Assembly (NCBI RefSeq): GCF_001499905.1
Contig: NZ_LQIS01000018.1
Coordinates: 1 to 64,000 of the forward strand
Source: Mycobacterium sp. GA-1285
Lineage (GTDB): Bacteria > Actinomycetota > Actinomycetes > Mycobacteriales > Mycobacteriaceae
Direction: 5' to 3'
Length of the DNA stretch: 64,000 nucleotides
Shown: positions 50,244 through 59,663 of the stretch, in pieces
Numbering within the stretch: the stretch's first letter is position 1
Layout of the letters: each line of letters starts with the position of its first letter
Made by a program: the position numbers and the translations under genes
Notes under the pieces: generated by a model
Databases searched by the model: none
Seen by the model: only the letters and a program-made list of their open reading frames with translations
Told to the model about the DNA's origin: nothing

Positions 50244-51752
50244 CTAGCGTTCGGCCTTGACCACCTGCGCCAAACTGAACTGCCACCGCTCGACGAGCCG
50301 GAAACCCATATCGTGGCTGACCGCGAACGCTCGCGTACCGCCGAAGAGCGGTCCCGGGGGAATCGCAACTCCCTCTTCATGTTCCGGGGCTTCGGGGTCG
50401 GCCTGCGTGATGATCCAGACGACGGCGCAGTGTTCGAGCGGCCCGACCGAGGCCTCGGGGATCAGGTTCGTGTCGAACACGTCGCGGCGGTCGACGGCGC
50501 GCTGCCACAGGCTGACGTCGACCAGACCGACGTAGGCGTCGGGACGCGCAGCCATCAGCGGCCGCATCGGCGCGGGATGGAAGGTGACGGTGTCGTTGAC
50601 CAACAAGCAGTCGCCCGCAGCGGACTTCGCCGAGATCAGGTCGGCCACCTGGCTGTAGTCCATGCCGTACTTCGCGTACGGACCGCGTTGCCCGGCAATG
50701 AAAGTGGGGGCCGCGACGACGGCCAACACCACCACGACCGCCGTCGCCACCCACGCCGAGCGTGCCACCGCCATGACACAGACCCCGAGCAGCAGCGCCA
50801 TCGCGGGCGCGGTGAAGCACAGATACCGCGGAGTGTAGAGCGGTTCGCGCACCGCCGAGTACGCCACGATCAGCGTCGTCGGGATCACCAGCCAGGCGAC
50901 GGCCAGCACGACCGCTTCCCGCTCTCCGACACTCGGCCGCCGCACGAAGACCCACACCCCGATCGCGGTGAGCACCACCGCCGCAGACAGCGCAGCGAAA
51001 TACGGGTTGCGGTCGAAATACTGTTGTACGGCGACATCTTCGAACGTGCGCGAACCGATCGGCGTGATCCAGCTGATCTGCTGGGCCTGCCCGGCGACCA
51101 CCGCGACAAACGGTGCCATCACCGCGACGCCCACTCCCGACGAAATCGCGAACGGCAGCACCACCGACCGACGGCGCCGAAACACCAGCACGAACACCGC
51201 GTGCGCGAGGACCAGCAGCACCAGATAGACGTCGAGCAGAATCGACACCGCCAGCAGGGCGCCGTATCCCGCCCACGCCCAACGCGATTCGCGCCCCGCC
51301 GCCCGCACCAACACCGCGGCCAGCCAGACCGCGAGCATCATCGACAACGCGTACGGACGCGCCTCGATACCCGCCCACGTCACCCGGGGCAGGATCGCGC
51401 ACACGACGCCGGCCACCACCCCGACCGCCCGCGAGGACAGCTGCCGACCCAACACCACCACGCCCGCCGCTGCGGCGCCGACTGCCAGGCCGCTGGGCAC
51501 CCGCGCCCAGAACTCGGTCGGCGGCACGATGGCGAACCAGCCGTGCATCAGCACGTAGTACAGGCCGTGGACGGCGTCGACCTCACCGAGCATCTGCCAC
51601 AGCGCAGGCAGCAGCCGGCTGTAGGACGCCGAGATCGTCGCGGCCTCGTCGTACCAGAACGACGGGCGCCCGGCGCCCACGAGGCTCACAGCGGCGCCGA
51701 GGATGCCGACGAGCAGCGGTTCCAGCCGTGCGAGCCGGCCGCGGGTGAAGAC
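50244..51752 (-). CDS. GT-C type membrane glycosyltransferase (GT39/mannosyltransferase-like)
   Basis: A polytopic membrane protein of about 490-500 residues with many hydrophobic segments. Near its N-terminus it has PSFWYDEAATISAS, the acidic DE motif after the first membrane helix that marks GT-C enzymes using polyprenyl-phosphate sugars, then HGLYYVLMHGWF and a central ARPYALSMM loop seen in this group. The C-terminal part (DYSQVADLISAKSAAGDCLLV) is an outside domain. It should transfer a sugar, perhaps mannose, to an envelope lipid or protein. The start is unresolved: no ATG or GTG fits before the first helix, so I place the region just after the GH16 stop; a CTG at 51725 is one option. 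Same strand as the GH16 gene, probably one operon. Confidence 0.8.
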   Translation of the reverse strand, partial: VFTRGRLARLEPLLVGILGAAVSLVGAGRPSFWYDEAATISASYSRLLPALWQMLGEVDAVHGLYYVLMHGWFAIVPPTEFWARVPSGLAVGAAAAGVVVLGRQLSSRAVGVVAGVVCAILPRVTWAGIEARPYALSMMLAVWLAAVLVRAAGRESRWAWAGYGALLAVSILLDVYLVLLVLAHAVFVLVFRRRRSVVLPFAISSGVGVAVMAPFVAVVAGQAQQISWITPIGSRTFEDVAVQQYFDRNPYFAALSAAVVLTAIGVWVFVRRPSVGEREAVVLAVAWLVIPTTLIVAYSAVREPLYTPRYLCFTAPAMALLLGVCVMAVARSAWVATAVVVVLAVVAAPTFIAGQRGPYAKYGMDYSQVADLISAKSAAGDCLLVNDTVTFHPAPMRPLMAARPDAYVGLVDVSLWQRAVDRRDVFDTNLIPEASVGPLEHCAVVWIITQADPEAPEHEEGVAIPPGPLFGGTRAFAVSHDMGFRLVERWQFSLAQVVKAER

Positions 51753-51754
51753 GT

Positions 51755-52618
51755 CTACCAGACGCGGATCCAGTCGACGAGCATGACCGACGGATACGGC
51801 GCCCGACGCGGATCGCCACCGCCCGAACCGCCGACCGCGAGGTTGAAGATCGCCTGCAGCCAGTAGCCGGGCTTGCCGAACGGCCACCGCAGGTCGCCCG
51901 GTCGGCCGTGGACCGGGATCGGCTTGGCCGGCACGGTGAAGTACGGATCGGCGCCGTCGACGTAATCGCGCCAGAAGCGGAACCCGTCCTCGGTCCACTC
52001 GGTGCGCCAGGTGTGCCACGCGGGATCCACCAGATGGGGGATCGACATGCCCTCCCACGTCTTGCCGTTGGATGCGGCGTGGACAGTGGTTCCGGGCGGC
52101 CACGACTCGTTGCCGTAGTACTCGACGATGTCGATCTCACCGTCGGGCAGTGGATCCTGGTTCAACAGCCAGTAGGCGGGCCAGAGACCGGGGTGCATGC
52201 AATCGAGCTTGATGCGCGCCTCCCACGTGGTGCCGATCTGGCCTCGGAAGTGGCTGAGCACCTTGCCGCTGAAGTATTGGTCACCTTCCTGGGTGGCGCA
52301 CAGCACGAGGTTGGAGTTGCCGTCGACGAACACATTGCGGCGGTCATCGCGGTAAATCCCCACTACCGGGGGCCATACCTCGTCTTGCCAACTCTGGATG
52401 ATCCACTTCGCCGGATCGGGGGCAGAACCCGCCGGGCCGTCGAATTCGTCCACGAAGAGGTAGCTGCCGGAGGCCGCATCGGGCGGCGGCTGCGCCGGCG
52501 GCGCGGGACGAAGCGGCGAGGCGTTCGCCAGCGGCGCGGGTAGGGCCGCGCCGAGCGCGGCGACTCCGGTCATCATCATCAGGGTGCGACGGTCGATTTC
52601 GGCCACGGAAGCCACCAT
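51755..52618 (-). CDS. Secreted GH16 family glucanase-like hydrolase
   Basis: A 287-residue glycoside hydrolase family 16 protein, a family cleaving beta-1,3/1,4-glucans and related polymers. The active-site strand DGEIDIVEYYG provides E161 (nucleophile), D163 and E166 (acid/base). A likely Tat signal, DRRTLMMMTGVAALGAALP, precedes a Pro-rich linker, so export is expected. It resembles the M. tuberculosis beta-1,3-glucanase-like Rv0315 as I remember it. The first ATG is used; GTG codons 3 and 12 bases later are possible. The next gene downstream on the strand is a GT-C glycosyltransferase with almost no gap. The natural substrate in mycobacteria is not established. Confidence 0.9.
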   Translation of the reverse strand: MVASVAEIDRRTLMMMTGVAALGAALPAPLANASPLRPAPPAQPPPDAASGSYLFVDEFDGPAGSAPDPAKWIIQSWQDEVWPPVVGIYRDDRRNVFVDGNSNLVLCATQEGDQYFSGKVLSHFRGQIGTTWEARIKLDCMHPGLWPAYWLLNQDPLPDGEIDIVEYYGNESWPPGTTVHAASNGKTWEGMSIPHLVDPAWHTWRTEWTEDGFRFWRDYVDGADPYFTVPAKPIPVHGRPGDLRWPFGKPGYWLQAIFNLAVGGSGGGDPRRAPYPSVMLVDWIRVW

Positions 52619-52821
52619 AGAGGGTGCCTCCCCTGATCATGTCGGGTTCCGGCCACCGCGACTCCCACCGCAGTGATCCGACGACGACGGCCGGGCGCGC
52701 CGCACCCCGGTTGACCAGGCGCAACGCCGACATGAGCCGGCTTCGTGGCAACAGCGACCGACACGCGGTTTGATGGGAGCGACGTCGGGTAAGGAGCCTT
52801 CGAGGAGCCTGAGGAGGCGCA

Positions 52822-55800
52822 GTGGACATCAAGGGGCTGTTCCAGTCGTGGCCGGTGTACCGGCAACTCACGGGCCAGGACCGGTTGGGACGCGGCCAGG
52901 CCGCCCAGTCCAGGCGCTCGATCGAGTTGACCCCGCGCACCGTCGACGCCGACCGCGTCGCGCACTCCGTCTGTCCGTATTGCGCGGTCGGGTGTGCGCA
53001 GAAGGTCTACGTCAAGGACGAGAAGGTCGTTCAGATCGAGGGCAACCCCGACAGCCCGATCTCACGAGGCCGCCTGTGCCCCAAGGGATCTGCGAGCAAG
53101 CAACTCGTCACCGGTCCGCAACGGCTGACCAAGGTGCGCTACCGCCCGCCGTACGCCACCGAGTGGCAGGAGATCGATCTCGACACCGCGATGGACATGG
53201 TCGCCGACCGGGTGCTCGACGCCCGCGCCAAGGGTTGGCAGCAGTTCGACGCCGACCGCAACACGCTGCGACGCACCATGGGCATCGCGAGCCTCGGCGG
53301 AGCAACGCTGGACAACGAGGAGAACTACCTGATCAAGAAGCTTTTCACCGCCTTGGGAGCGTTACAGATCGAGAACCAGGCGCGGATTTGACACAGCGCC
53401 ACGGTTCCCGGTCTGGGAGCCTCCTTCGGTCGCGGCGGGGCGACGGACTACCAGCAGAACCTCGCCAACTCGGACTTCATCGTGATCATGGGGTCGAACA
53501 TGGCCGAGGCCCATCCGGTCGGGTTCCAGTGGGTGGTCGAGGCCAAGGCGCGGGGCGCCAAGGTCGTGCACATCGATCCGCGGTTCACCCGGACCAGCGC
53601 GCTGGCCGACCGGCACCTCACGCTGCGGGCGGGCAGTGACATCGCCTTCCTCGGCGGCGTCATCAACTACATCCTGAGCAACAACCTCGACTTCCGCGAA
53701 TACGTCACCGCCTACACCAACGCGTCGTTCATCGTCGACGAGCGCTTCCGCGACGCCGAGGACCTCGACGGGCTGTTCTCCGGCTACGACGACGAAACCG
53801 CCTCCTACGACCCGTCGACGTGGCAGTACGAGCGCACGGATCGCGAGGGCGGCGGATCCGGAGCCAAAGAGGAGGCCGCGCCGGACCAGCAGGGGTCCGG
53901 CGGCGCGCCGATCGACGACACCGCGCAGCGGATCCCGAGCGATCCGACACTGCAGCATCCGCGCTGCGTCTTCCAGATCCTCAAACGGCACTACGCCCGC
54001 TACACACCGGAGATGGTGCAGCGGGTCTGCGGCGTGTCCGCCGACGATTTCTTGGACATTGCGCGGGCGTGGACCGAGAACTCCGGGCGCGAGCGCACCG
54101 CAGCGCTGGTCTACAGCGTCGGGTGGACCCAGCACACGCTGGGCGCGCAATTCATCCGCGCCGGCTCGATCATCCAACTGCTGTTGGGCAACATCGGCCG
54201 TCCCGGCGGAGGAGTGTTCGCGCTGCGCGGGCACGCCAGCATCCAGGGCTCGACGGACGTGCCGACGCTGTTCAACCTGCTGCCCGGCTACCTCGCGATG
54301 CCGCACGCCGGTCAAGAGAGCCTGGGACAGTACATCGACGACATCCGCGGCCGGAACCAGAAAGGTTTCTGGCACAACGCCGATACCTACATAGTGTCGC
54401 TGCTCAAGGAGTACTGGGGCGAGAAGGCAAGAGCCGACAACGACTTCTGCTTCGACTACCTGCCCCGCATCAACGGTGACCACGGCACCTACCGCACCGT
54501 GATGGACATGGTCGACGGCAACGTGTTCGGCTATTTCCTGCTGGGGCAGAACCCGGCGGTCGGGTCCGCGCACGGCCGACTGCAGCGCCTCGGCATGGCC
54601 AACCTCGACTGGCTGGTGGTGCGCGACCTCGTCGAGATCGAGAGCGCGACGTTCTGGAAGAACGCGCCGGAGATCGAGACCGGTGAGATCGACCCGAAAA
54701 CCTGCCGCACCGAGGTGTTCCTGTTCCCGGCCGCCTCGCACGTCGAGAAGTCCGGCACGTTCACTCAGACGCAGCGCAAGCTGCAGTGGCGCGAGCAAGC
54801 GGTCGAACCGCCCGGCGACGCCCGCTCCGAGCTGTGGTTCTTCTACCACCTCGGCCGGATTCTGCGCGAAAAGCTCGCCGGCTCAACCGATGAGCGGGAC
54901 CGACCGTTGCTCGACCTGTCGTGGGACTACCAGCTGGACGGTGACGAACCGTCCGCCGACGACGTGCTGCGGCGCATCAGCGGCGTGGATCTGACGACGG
55001 GTCGTGCCGTCGACAACTACCTCTCGCTGAAGGCCGACGGCTCCACGATGTGTGGCTGTTGGATCTACAGCGGCGTGTACGCCGACGGGGTCAACCAGGC
55101 GGCGCGGCGCGCTCCGCACGACGACTCCCAGTGGGGTTGGGTGTGGCCGATGAACCGTCGCGTGCTCTACAACCGCGCCTCCGCCGACCCGCAGGGGCGA
55201 CCGTGGAGTGAACGCAAGAAATTGATCTGGTGGGACGCCGACGCCCGGGAGTGGACAGGTTACGACGTCCCGGATTTCGAGAAGACCAAGCCGCCGGACT
55301 ACCGACCACCGCTCGATGCGGTCGGCGTCGAGGCGCTGCGCGGCGACGACGCTTTCGTCATGCAGGCCGACGGCAAGGGCTGGCTGTTCGCGCCCAACGG
55401 TGTGCTCGACGGGCCGTTGCCGACGCACTACGAACCGCACGAGTCGCCGGTGGCCAACGCGCTCTACAAGCAGCAGGGCAATCCGGCGCGCAAGGTGTAC
55501 GGGCGCGCGGACAACCCGTCGAACCCGTCACCGCCGGAGTTGCACGGCGAGGTGTTCCCCTACGTCTTCACCGCTGCACGCTTGACCGAGCACCACACGG
55601 CGGGCGGGATGAGCCGCCAGCTGCCGTATCTGTCCGAGCTGCAGCCCGGCCTGTTCGTCGAGGTGTCACCGGTGCTGGCGGCCGAACGCGGTCTGACGCA
55701 TATGGATTGGGCGCATGTGGTGACCAGCCGATCGGCGGTCGACGCGCGGGTGTTCGTGACCGACCGGATGCGGCCGCTGCGGGTCGAGGACCGGATGGTG

Positions 55801-56073
55801 CATCAGGTGTGGATGCCGTACCACTGGGGCAGCGTCGGGTTGATCGACGGCGACGTCGTCAATGACCTGCTCGGCGTGGTGGCCGATCCGAACGTGTTCA
55901 TTCAGGAGAGCAAGGTCGCGACGTGTGACATCCAGCCGGGGCGGCGGCCGCGGGGTCCGGCGCTGCTGCAGTACATCGCGATGTACCGGGAGCGGGCACG
56001 CATCACCCCCGAGACGGGCACGAACCTCGACACCACCGAGCCGTCGGAAGATCACACCGAGGAGAAGCCATGA
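52822..56073 (+). CDS. fdhA: Selenocysteine-containing formate dehydrogenase, alpha subunit
   Basis: Molybdopterin bis-guanine-dinucleotide enzyme oxidising formate to CO2. The gene reads through an in-frame TGA at 53389-53391: upstream 189 codons end IENQARI, downstream frame continues HSATVPGLG, exactly the NQARIU-H-S context of FdnG/FdoG enzymes, giving Sec190 in 1,083 residues. A [4Fe-4S] site is formed by C51, C54, C58 and C86. Further blocks: IVIMGSNMAEAHPVGFQW, HIDPRFTRTS and LLGNIGRPGGG. There is no clear Tat signal, so the enzyme may be cytoplasmic, unlike E. coli FdnG. GTG start with GAGGAGG just before. The stop overlaps the fdhB ATG. Requires selA/B/D and tRNA-Sec, all in this window. 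Confidence 0.95.
53403..53421 (+). promoter_or_regulatory. SECIS-like hairpin following the UGA codon
   Basis: Starting 11 bases after the UGA, GGTTCCC pairs with GGGAGCC (one G-T pair) around the loop GGTCT. The distance and the GGUCU loop match the minimal bacterial SECIS of E. coli fdnG/fdhF mRNAs recognised by SelB. It lies within the coding region, as bacterial SECIS elements do. Confidence 0.85.
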
Positions 56074-56972
56074 GCCGCAACAGCTTCTACGGACCCCTCG
56101 ACGACGTAGCCGGCGAGGCGGGATACGGCGAACACCCGCCGCGGATGGGCTTCTTCACCGATACCTCGGTGTGCATCGGCTGCAAGGCGTGCGAGGTCGC
56201 GTGCAAGGAATGGAACGAAGTCCCCGTCTCTGGGGATGGGGATGGTTACAACCTGCTGGGCATGTCGTTCGACAACACCGGTGAGCTGGGGGCGAACTCG
56301 TGGCGGCATGTCGCGTTCATCGAGCAACCTTCCCGGGAGCGCGTCGACCTCGGAATGCCCGGTTTCGAGCGCCCCGGTGACACGATGAGCGCCGAGACCC
56401 GGCAGGACTTCCGTTGGTTGATGAGCAGCGACGTGTGCAAGCACTGCACCCACGCCGGGTGTCTGGACGTGTGTCCGACGGGTGCGCTGTTTCGCACGGA
56501 GTTCGCGACCGTCGTTGTGCAGCAGGATATCTGCAACGGCTGCGGTTACTGCGTGTCGGGCTGCCCGTACGGGGTGATCGAGCGGCGGGAGGGCGACGGC
56601 CGGGCCTGGAAGTGCACGCTGTGCTACGACCGTCTGCTCGACAGGCTTGAGCCCGCATGCGCCAAGGCGTGCCCGACGGACTCCATCCAGTTCGGTGTGC
56701 TCGATGAGCTGCGTGAGCGAGCCGCGTTGCGCGTCAACGAGTTACACGAACGCGGCATCACCGAGGCGCGCCTGTACGGCGAGGATCCCAACGACGGTGT
56801 CGGCGGCGACGGCGCGTTCTTCCTGCTGCTCGACGAACCGGAGGTGTATGGGTTGCCGCCGGATCCGGTGGTGCCGACGCGCGACATGGGCGCGATGTGG
56901 CGCTACGCGGGGATGGCGGCGACGGCGATGGTCGGCATCGCCGTGTCCTCGTTCTTCGGAAGGCGCAACTGA
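56070..56972 (+). CDS. fdhB: Formate dehydrogenase iron-sulfur (beta) subunit
   Basis: A 300-residue ferredoxin-like subunit with four cysteine clusters: CIGCKACEVAC near 35-45, CKHCTHAGCLDVCP, CNGCGYCVSGCP and CTLCYDR with CAKACP, binding four [4Fe-4S] centres that carry electrons from the alpha subunit to the membrane. A C-terminal helix (YAGMAATAMVGIAVSSF) anchors it, as in FdnH. It overlaps fdhA by four bases (ATGA) and its stop shares one base with the next start, so the three genes form one operon. Confidence 0.95.
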   Translation: MSRNSFYGPLDDVAGEAGYGEHPPRMGFFTDTSVCIGCKACEVACKEWNEVPVSGDGDGYNLLGMSFDNTGELGANSWRHVAFIEQPSRERVDLGMPGFERPGDTMSAETRQDFRWLMSSDVCKHCTHAGCLDVCPTGALFRTEFATVVVQQDICNGCGYCVSGCPYGVIERREGDGRAWKCTLCYDRLLDRLEPACAKACPTDSIQFGVLDELRERAALRVNELHERGITEARLYGEDPNDGVGGDGAFFLLLDEPEVYGLPPDPVVPTRDMGAMWRYAGMAATAMVGIAVSSFFGRRN

Positions 56973-57928
56973 TGCCGCGCGAACAACTCGCCGTGCCCGA
57001 GGCCGAGTTCCGGTCGTACTACGGCAAGCAGATCCTCAAGAGTCCGGTGTGGGACTGGAGAATCGCGGCGTACCTGTTCTGCGGCGGGTTGTCTGGCGGC
57101 TCGGCGATGCTCGCGGCCGGAGCGGACCTGACGGGACGGGCCGAGCTGCGGAAGGTAACCCGAATCGGTTCGCTGGTCAGCATTTTGGCCAGCCTGTACT
57201 TCCTGATCGCCGACCTCGGGCGGCCGGAGCGGTTCCACCACATGCTGCGCGTGGCCAAGCCGAGTTCGCCGATGAGCATGGGCACCTGGATTCTCTCGGC
57301 GTACGGCCCGGGGTCGGGCGTGATCGCGGTCGCGGAGCTGATGCCGCGTCGCCTGCGCCGCACGGCGTTGGGCCGGCTGGTCGAACGGGCGGCACGACCG
57401 GCCGGTTTGTGGGCGGCGGGAACGGCGCCGGCGGTGGCGTCGTACACGGCAGTTCTGTTGTCGCAGACGGCCGTTCCTGCCTGGCGGGAGGCCCACCCGT
57501 ATCTGCCGTTCGTGTTCACGGGTTCGGCGGCGGCCAGCGGTGCCGGGCTCGGGATGCTGTTGGCGCCCTACGACGAGAGCGTCCCGGCGCGCCGCATGGC
57601 GGTACTGGGCGCGGGCATGGAGGTGGCGGCGTCGCGGGTGATGGAGCAGCGGATGGGTGTGGAAGGCGAGGCGTATACAGCGGGACGGCCACATCGCTTG
57701 CGCCAGCTGTCGGAGGTGCTGACGGTCGGGGGAGCCGTCGGCGGGGCGCTGGGGCGGAACCGCGCGACGATGGCCGCGTCGGGGGCGGCGCTGCTTGTGG
57801 GCAGCGCACTGCAGCGGTTCGGGGTGTTCGAGGCCGGTGTGGCGTCGACCCGCGACCCGAAGTATGTCGTGGTCCCGCAGCGCGAGCGGGTGGATGCTCG
57901 CGAGCGCCTACGCACGAGAATGCACTGA
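56972..57928 (+). CDS. NrfD-like membrane anchor subunit of formate dehydrogenase
   Basis: A 318-residue integral membrane protein of the NrfD/PsrC type. Hydrophobic segments include IAAYLFCGGLSGGSAMLAAGA, LVSILASLYFLIADLG, the GTAPAVASYTAVLLSQ region and a C-terminal helix; DLGRPERFHHMLRVAKPSSPMS is a family-typical loop. Such subunits pass electrons to menaquinone. This is the NrfD type rather than the cytochrome b FdnI type. The ATG overlaps the fdhB stop by one base. Together the operon suggests formate oxidation feeding the quinone pool. The FdhD and cofactor-insertion genes are not in the window. Confidence 0.85.
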   Translation: MPREQLAVPEAEFRSYYGKQILKSPVWDWRIAAYLFCGGLSGGSAMLAAGADLTGRAELRKVTRIGSLVSILASLYFLIADLGRPERFHHMLRVAKPSSPMSMGTWILSAYGPGSGVIAVAELMPRRLRRTALGRLVERAARPAGLWAAGTAPAVASYTAVLLSQTAVPAWREAHPYLPFVFTGSAAASGAGLGMLLAPYDESVPARRMAVLGAGMEVAASRVMEQRMGVEGEAYTAGRPHRLRQLSEVLTVGGAVGGALGRNRATMAASGAALLVGSALQRFGVFEAGVASTRDPKYVVVPQRERVDARERLRTRMH

Positions 57929-58027
57929 CGGCTGTGCACGGCCGACCACGACCCTGAGGCAATCTCGCCCGTAGGACCACGAACAACACCCATCCGTCGG
58001 CCGCCCCGTCGGATACCGTGTTCCTCC

Positions 58028-59375
58028 ATGACTGCACCGACCACCGAAGCGGAACCGCCGCGGTCGACTCCCGCCGAGACCAGGCGGGCGGTCTGGAACA
58101 CGATCCGCGGCTCGTCGGGCAACCTCGTCGAGTGGTACGACGTCTACATCTACACGGTGTTCGCCTCGTACTTCGAAGGGCAGTTCTTCGACGAGTCCGA
58201 GAAGAACTCGACGGTGTACGTGTACGCGATCTTCGCGGTCACCTTTGTGATGCGACCCGTGGGGTCGTGGTTCTTCGGACGGTTCGCCGACCGGCGGGGC
58301 CGGCGCGCCGCGCTGACGGTCAGCGTGTCGCTGATGGCGTTCTGCTCCATGGTGATCGCGCTGGTGCCGTCGCAGGCGACGATCGGAGTCGCCGCGCCGG
58401 TAGTCCTCGTGCTCGCCCGCCTTGTGCAGGGGTTCGCGACCGGCGGTGAGTACGGGACGTCGGCGACGTACATGTCCGAGGCCGCGACCCGCGACCGCCG
58501 CGGCTTCTTCTCGAGCTTCCAGTACGTCACGCTGGTGGGCGGGCATGTGCTGGCGCAGTTCACGCTGTTGGTGCTCGACGCGTTCCTCAATGAGGACCAG
58601 TTGCACGACTTCGGCTGGCGCATCGGTTTCGCGCTCGGAGGGGTTGCGGCGGTCGTGGTGTTCTGGCTGCGTCGCACCATGGACGAGTCGCTCAGCGAGG
58701 ATGTCATCGAGGCGACGAAGGCCGGTGAGGACAGGGCCGCCGGATCGATACGCGAGTTGTTCACCCGGTACTGGAAACCGCTGCTTCTGTGCTTCCTGAT
58801 CACGATGGGCGGCACGGTCGCGTTCTACACCTACAGCGTCAACGCGCCGGCGATCGTCAAGACCGCGTACAAGGGAGGGTATGACGGGCACCTGGATCAA
58901 CCTGATCGGCCTGATCTTCCTGATGCTGCTGCAGCCGATCGGCGGGATGATCAGCGACAAGGTCGGACGCAAACCGTTGCTGCTGTGGTTCGGTTTCGGC
59001 GGGCTGGTGTACACCTACATCCTGATCACCTACCTGCCCGAAACACGTTCGCCGCTAACCTCTTTCCTGCTGGTTGCGGTCGGCTACGTGATCCTCACCG
59101 GATACACCTCGATCAACGCGCTGGTGAAGTCGGAGCTGTTTCCGGTACATGTTCGGGCGCTCGGAGTCGGCGTGGGGTACGCGCTGGCGAACTCGATGTT
59201 CGGCGGCACGGCGCCGTTGATCTACCAGGCGCTCAAGGAACGCGACCAGGTGCCGCTGTTCATCGGCTACGTCACCGTGTGCATTGCGATCTCGCTCCTC
59301 GTGTATATCTTCGCGTTGAAGAACAAGTCCGAGACATTCCTCGATCGCGAGCGCGGTCACGCATTTGTGCGCTGA
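58028..59375 (+). pseudogene. MFS (metabolite:H+ symporter type) transporter, frameshifted
   Basis: Two frames together encode one transporter of the MHS branch (KgtP/ProP-like). The first (58028 to about 58875) gives GNLVEWYDVYIY, FGRFADRRGRRAAL and LVQGFATGGEYGTSATYMSEAA, up to NAPAIVKTAYKG. The continuation, TWINLIGLIFLMLLQPIGGM to FALKNKSETFLDRE, is in the +1 frame from about 58881. The shift falls in AAGGGAGGGTATG at 58871-58883, consistent with one extra base. It may be a real inactivating change, a sequencing error, or two chains, since GGGAGGG sits just before an ATG in the second frame. The complete protein would have about 450 residues and 12 membrane segments. Substrate unknown. 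Confidence 0.75.
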
Positions 59376-59411
59376 CTCCGGGCTGCGGCACTCGATAGAG
59401 GTGGCTCTGTC

Positions 59412-59663
59412 ATGACGACATCCGAAGTAATGCGCCGTGCGGTTGTCCTGACCGACTTCGCCGACAGCAGTAGGTTCGCGATGGCTGGGCTGCCGATACC
59501 GCTTATGCGACATCCCGATGAAGTGCTGGTCAAAGTCTCCGCGACGAGTGTCAATCCGATCGAATGGAAGACCTACCGCTACAGAAGGTTTCAAGCGGCG
59601 CCCACAAGCGTGGTGCGTCAAGTCTCTCCCGCCGTACCGGGTCGATGGCAGGGGAAGGTCTGA
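59412..59663 (+). pseudogene. N-terminal fragment of a zinc-type alcohol dehydrogenase/quinone reductase
   Basis: The first 60 or so codons (MRRAVVLTDFADSSRFAMAG, DEVLVKVSATSVNPIEWKT) match the GroES-like start of medium-chain dehydrogenases, which normally have 300-340 residues. After about 59590 the similarity stops and the frame ends at 59663. The rest of the gene is missing; the following DNA belongs to a lower-GC segment encoding a membrane protein on the other strand. It is a truncated remnant, probably cut by the insertion of that segment. Confidence 0.7.

Noticed and set aside
53389..53391. TGA in fdhA as a nonsense mutation making a pseudogene
   Set aside because: It lies at the conserved selenocysteine position, the frame resumes family sequence at once, a SECIS-like hairpin follows, and the Sec machinery is nearby.
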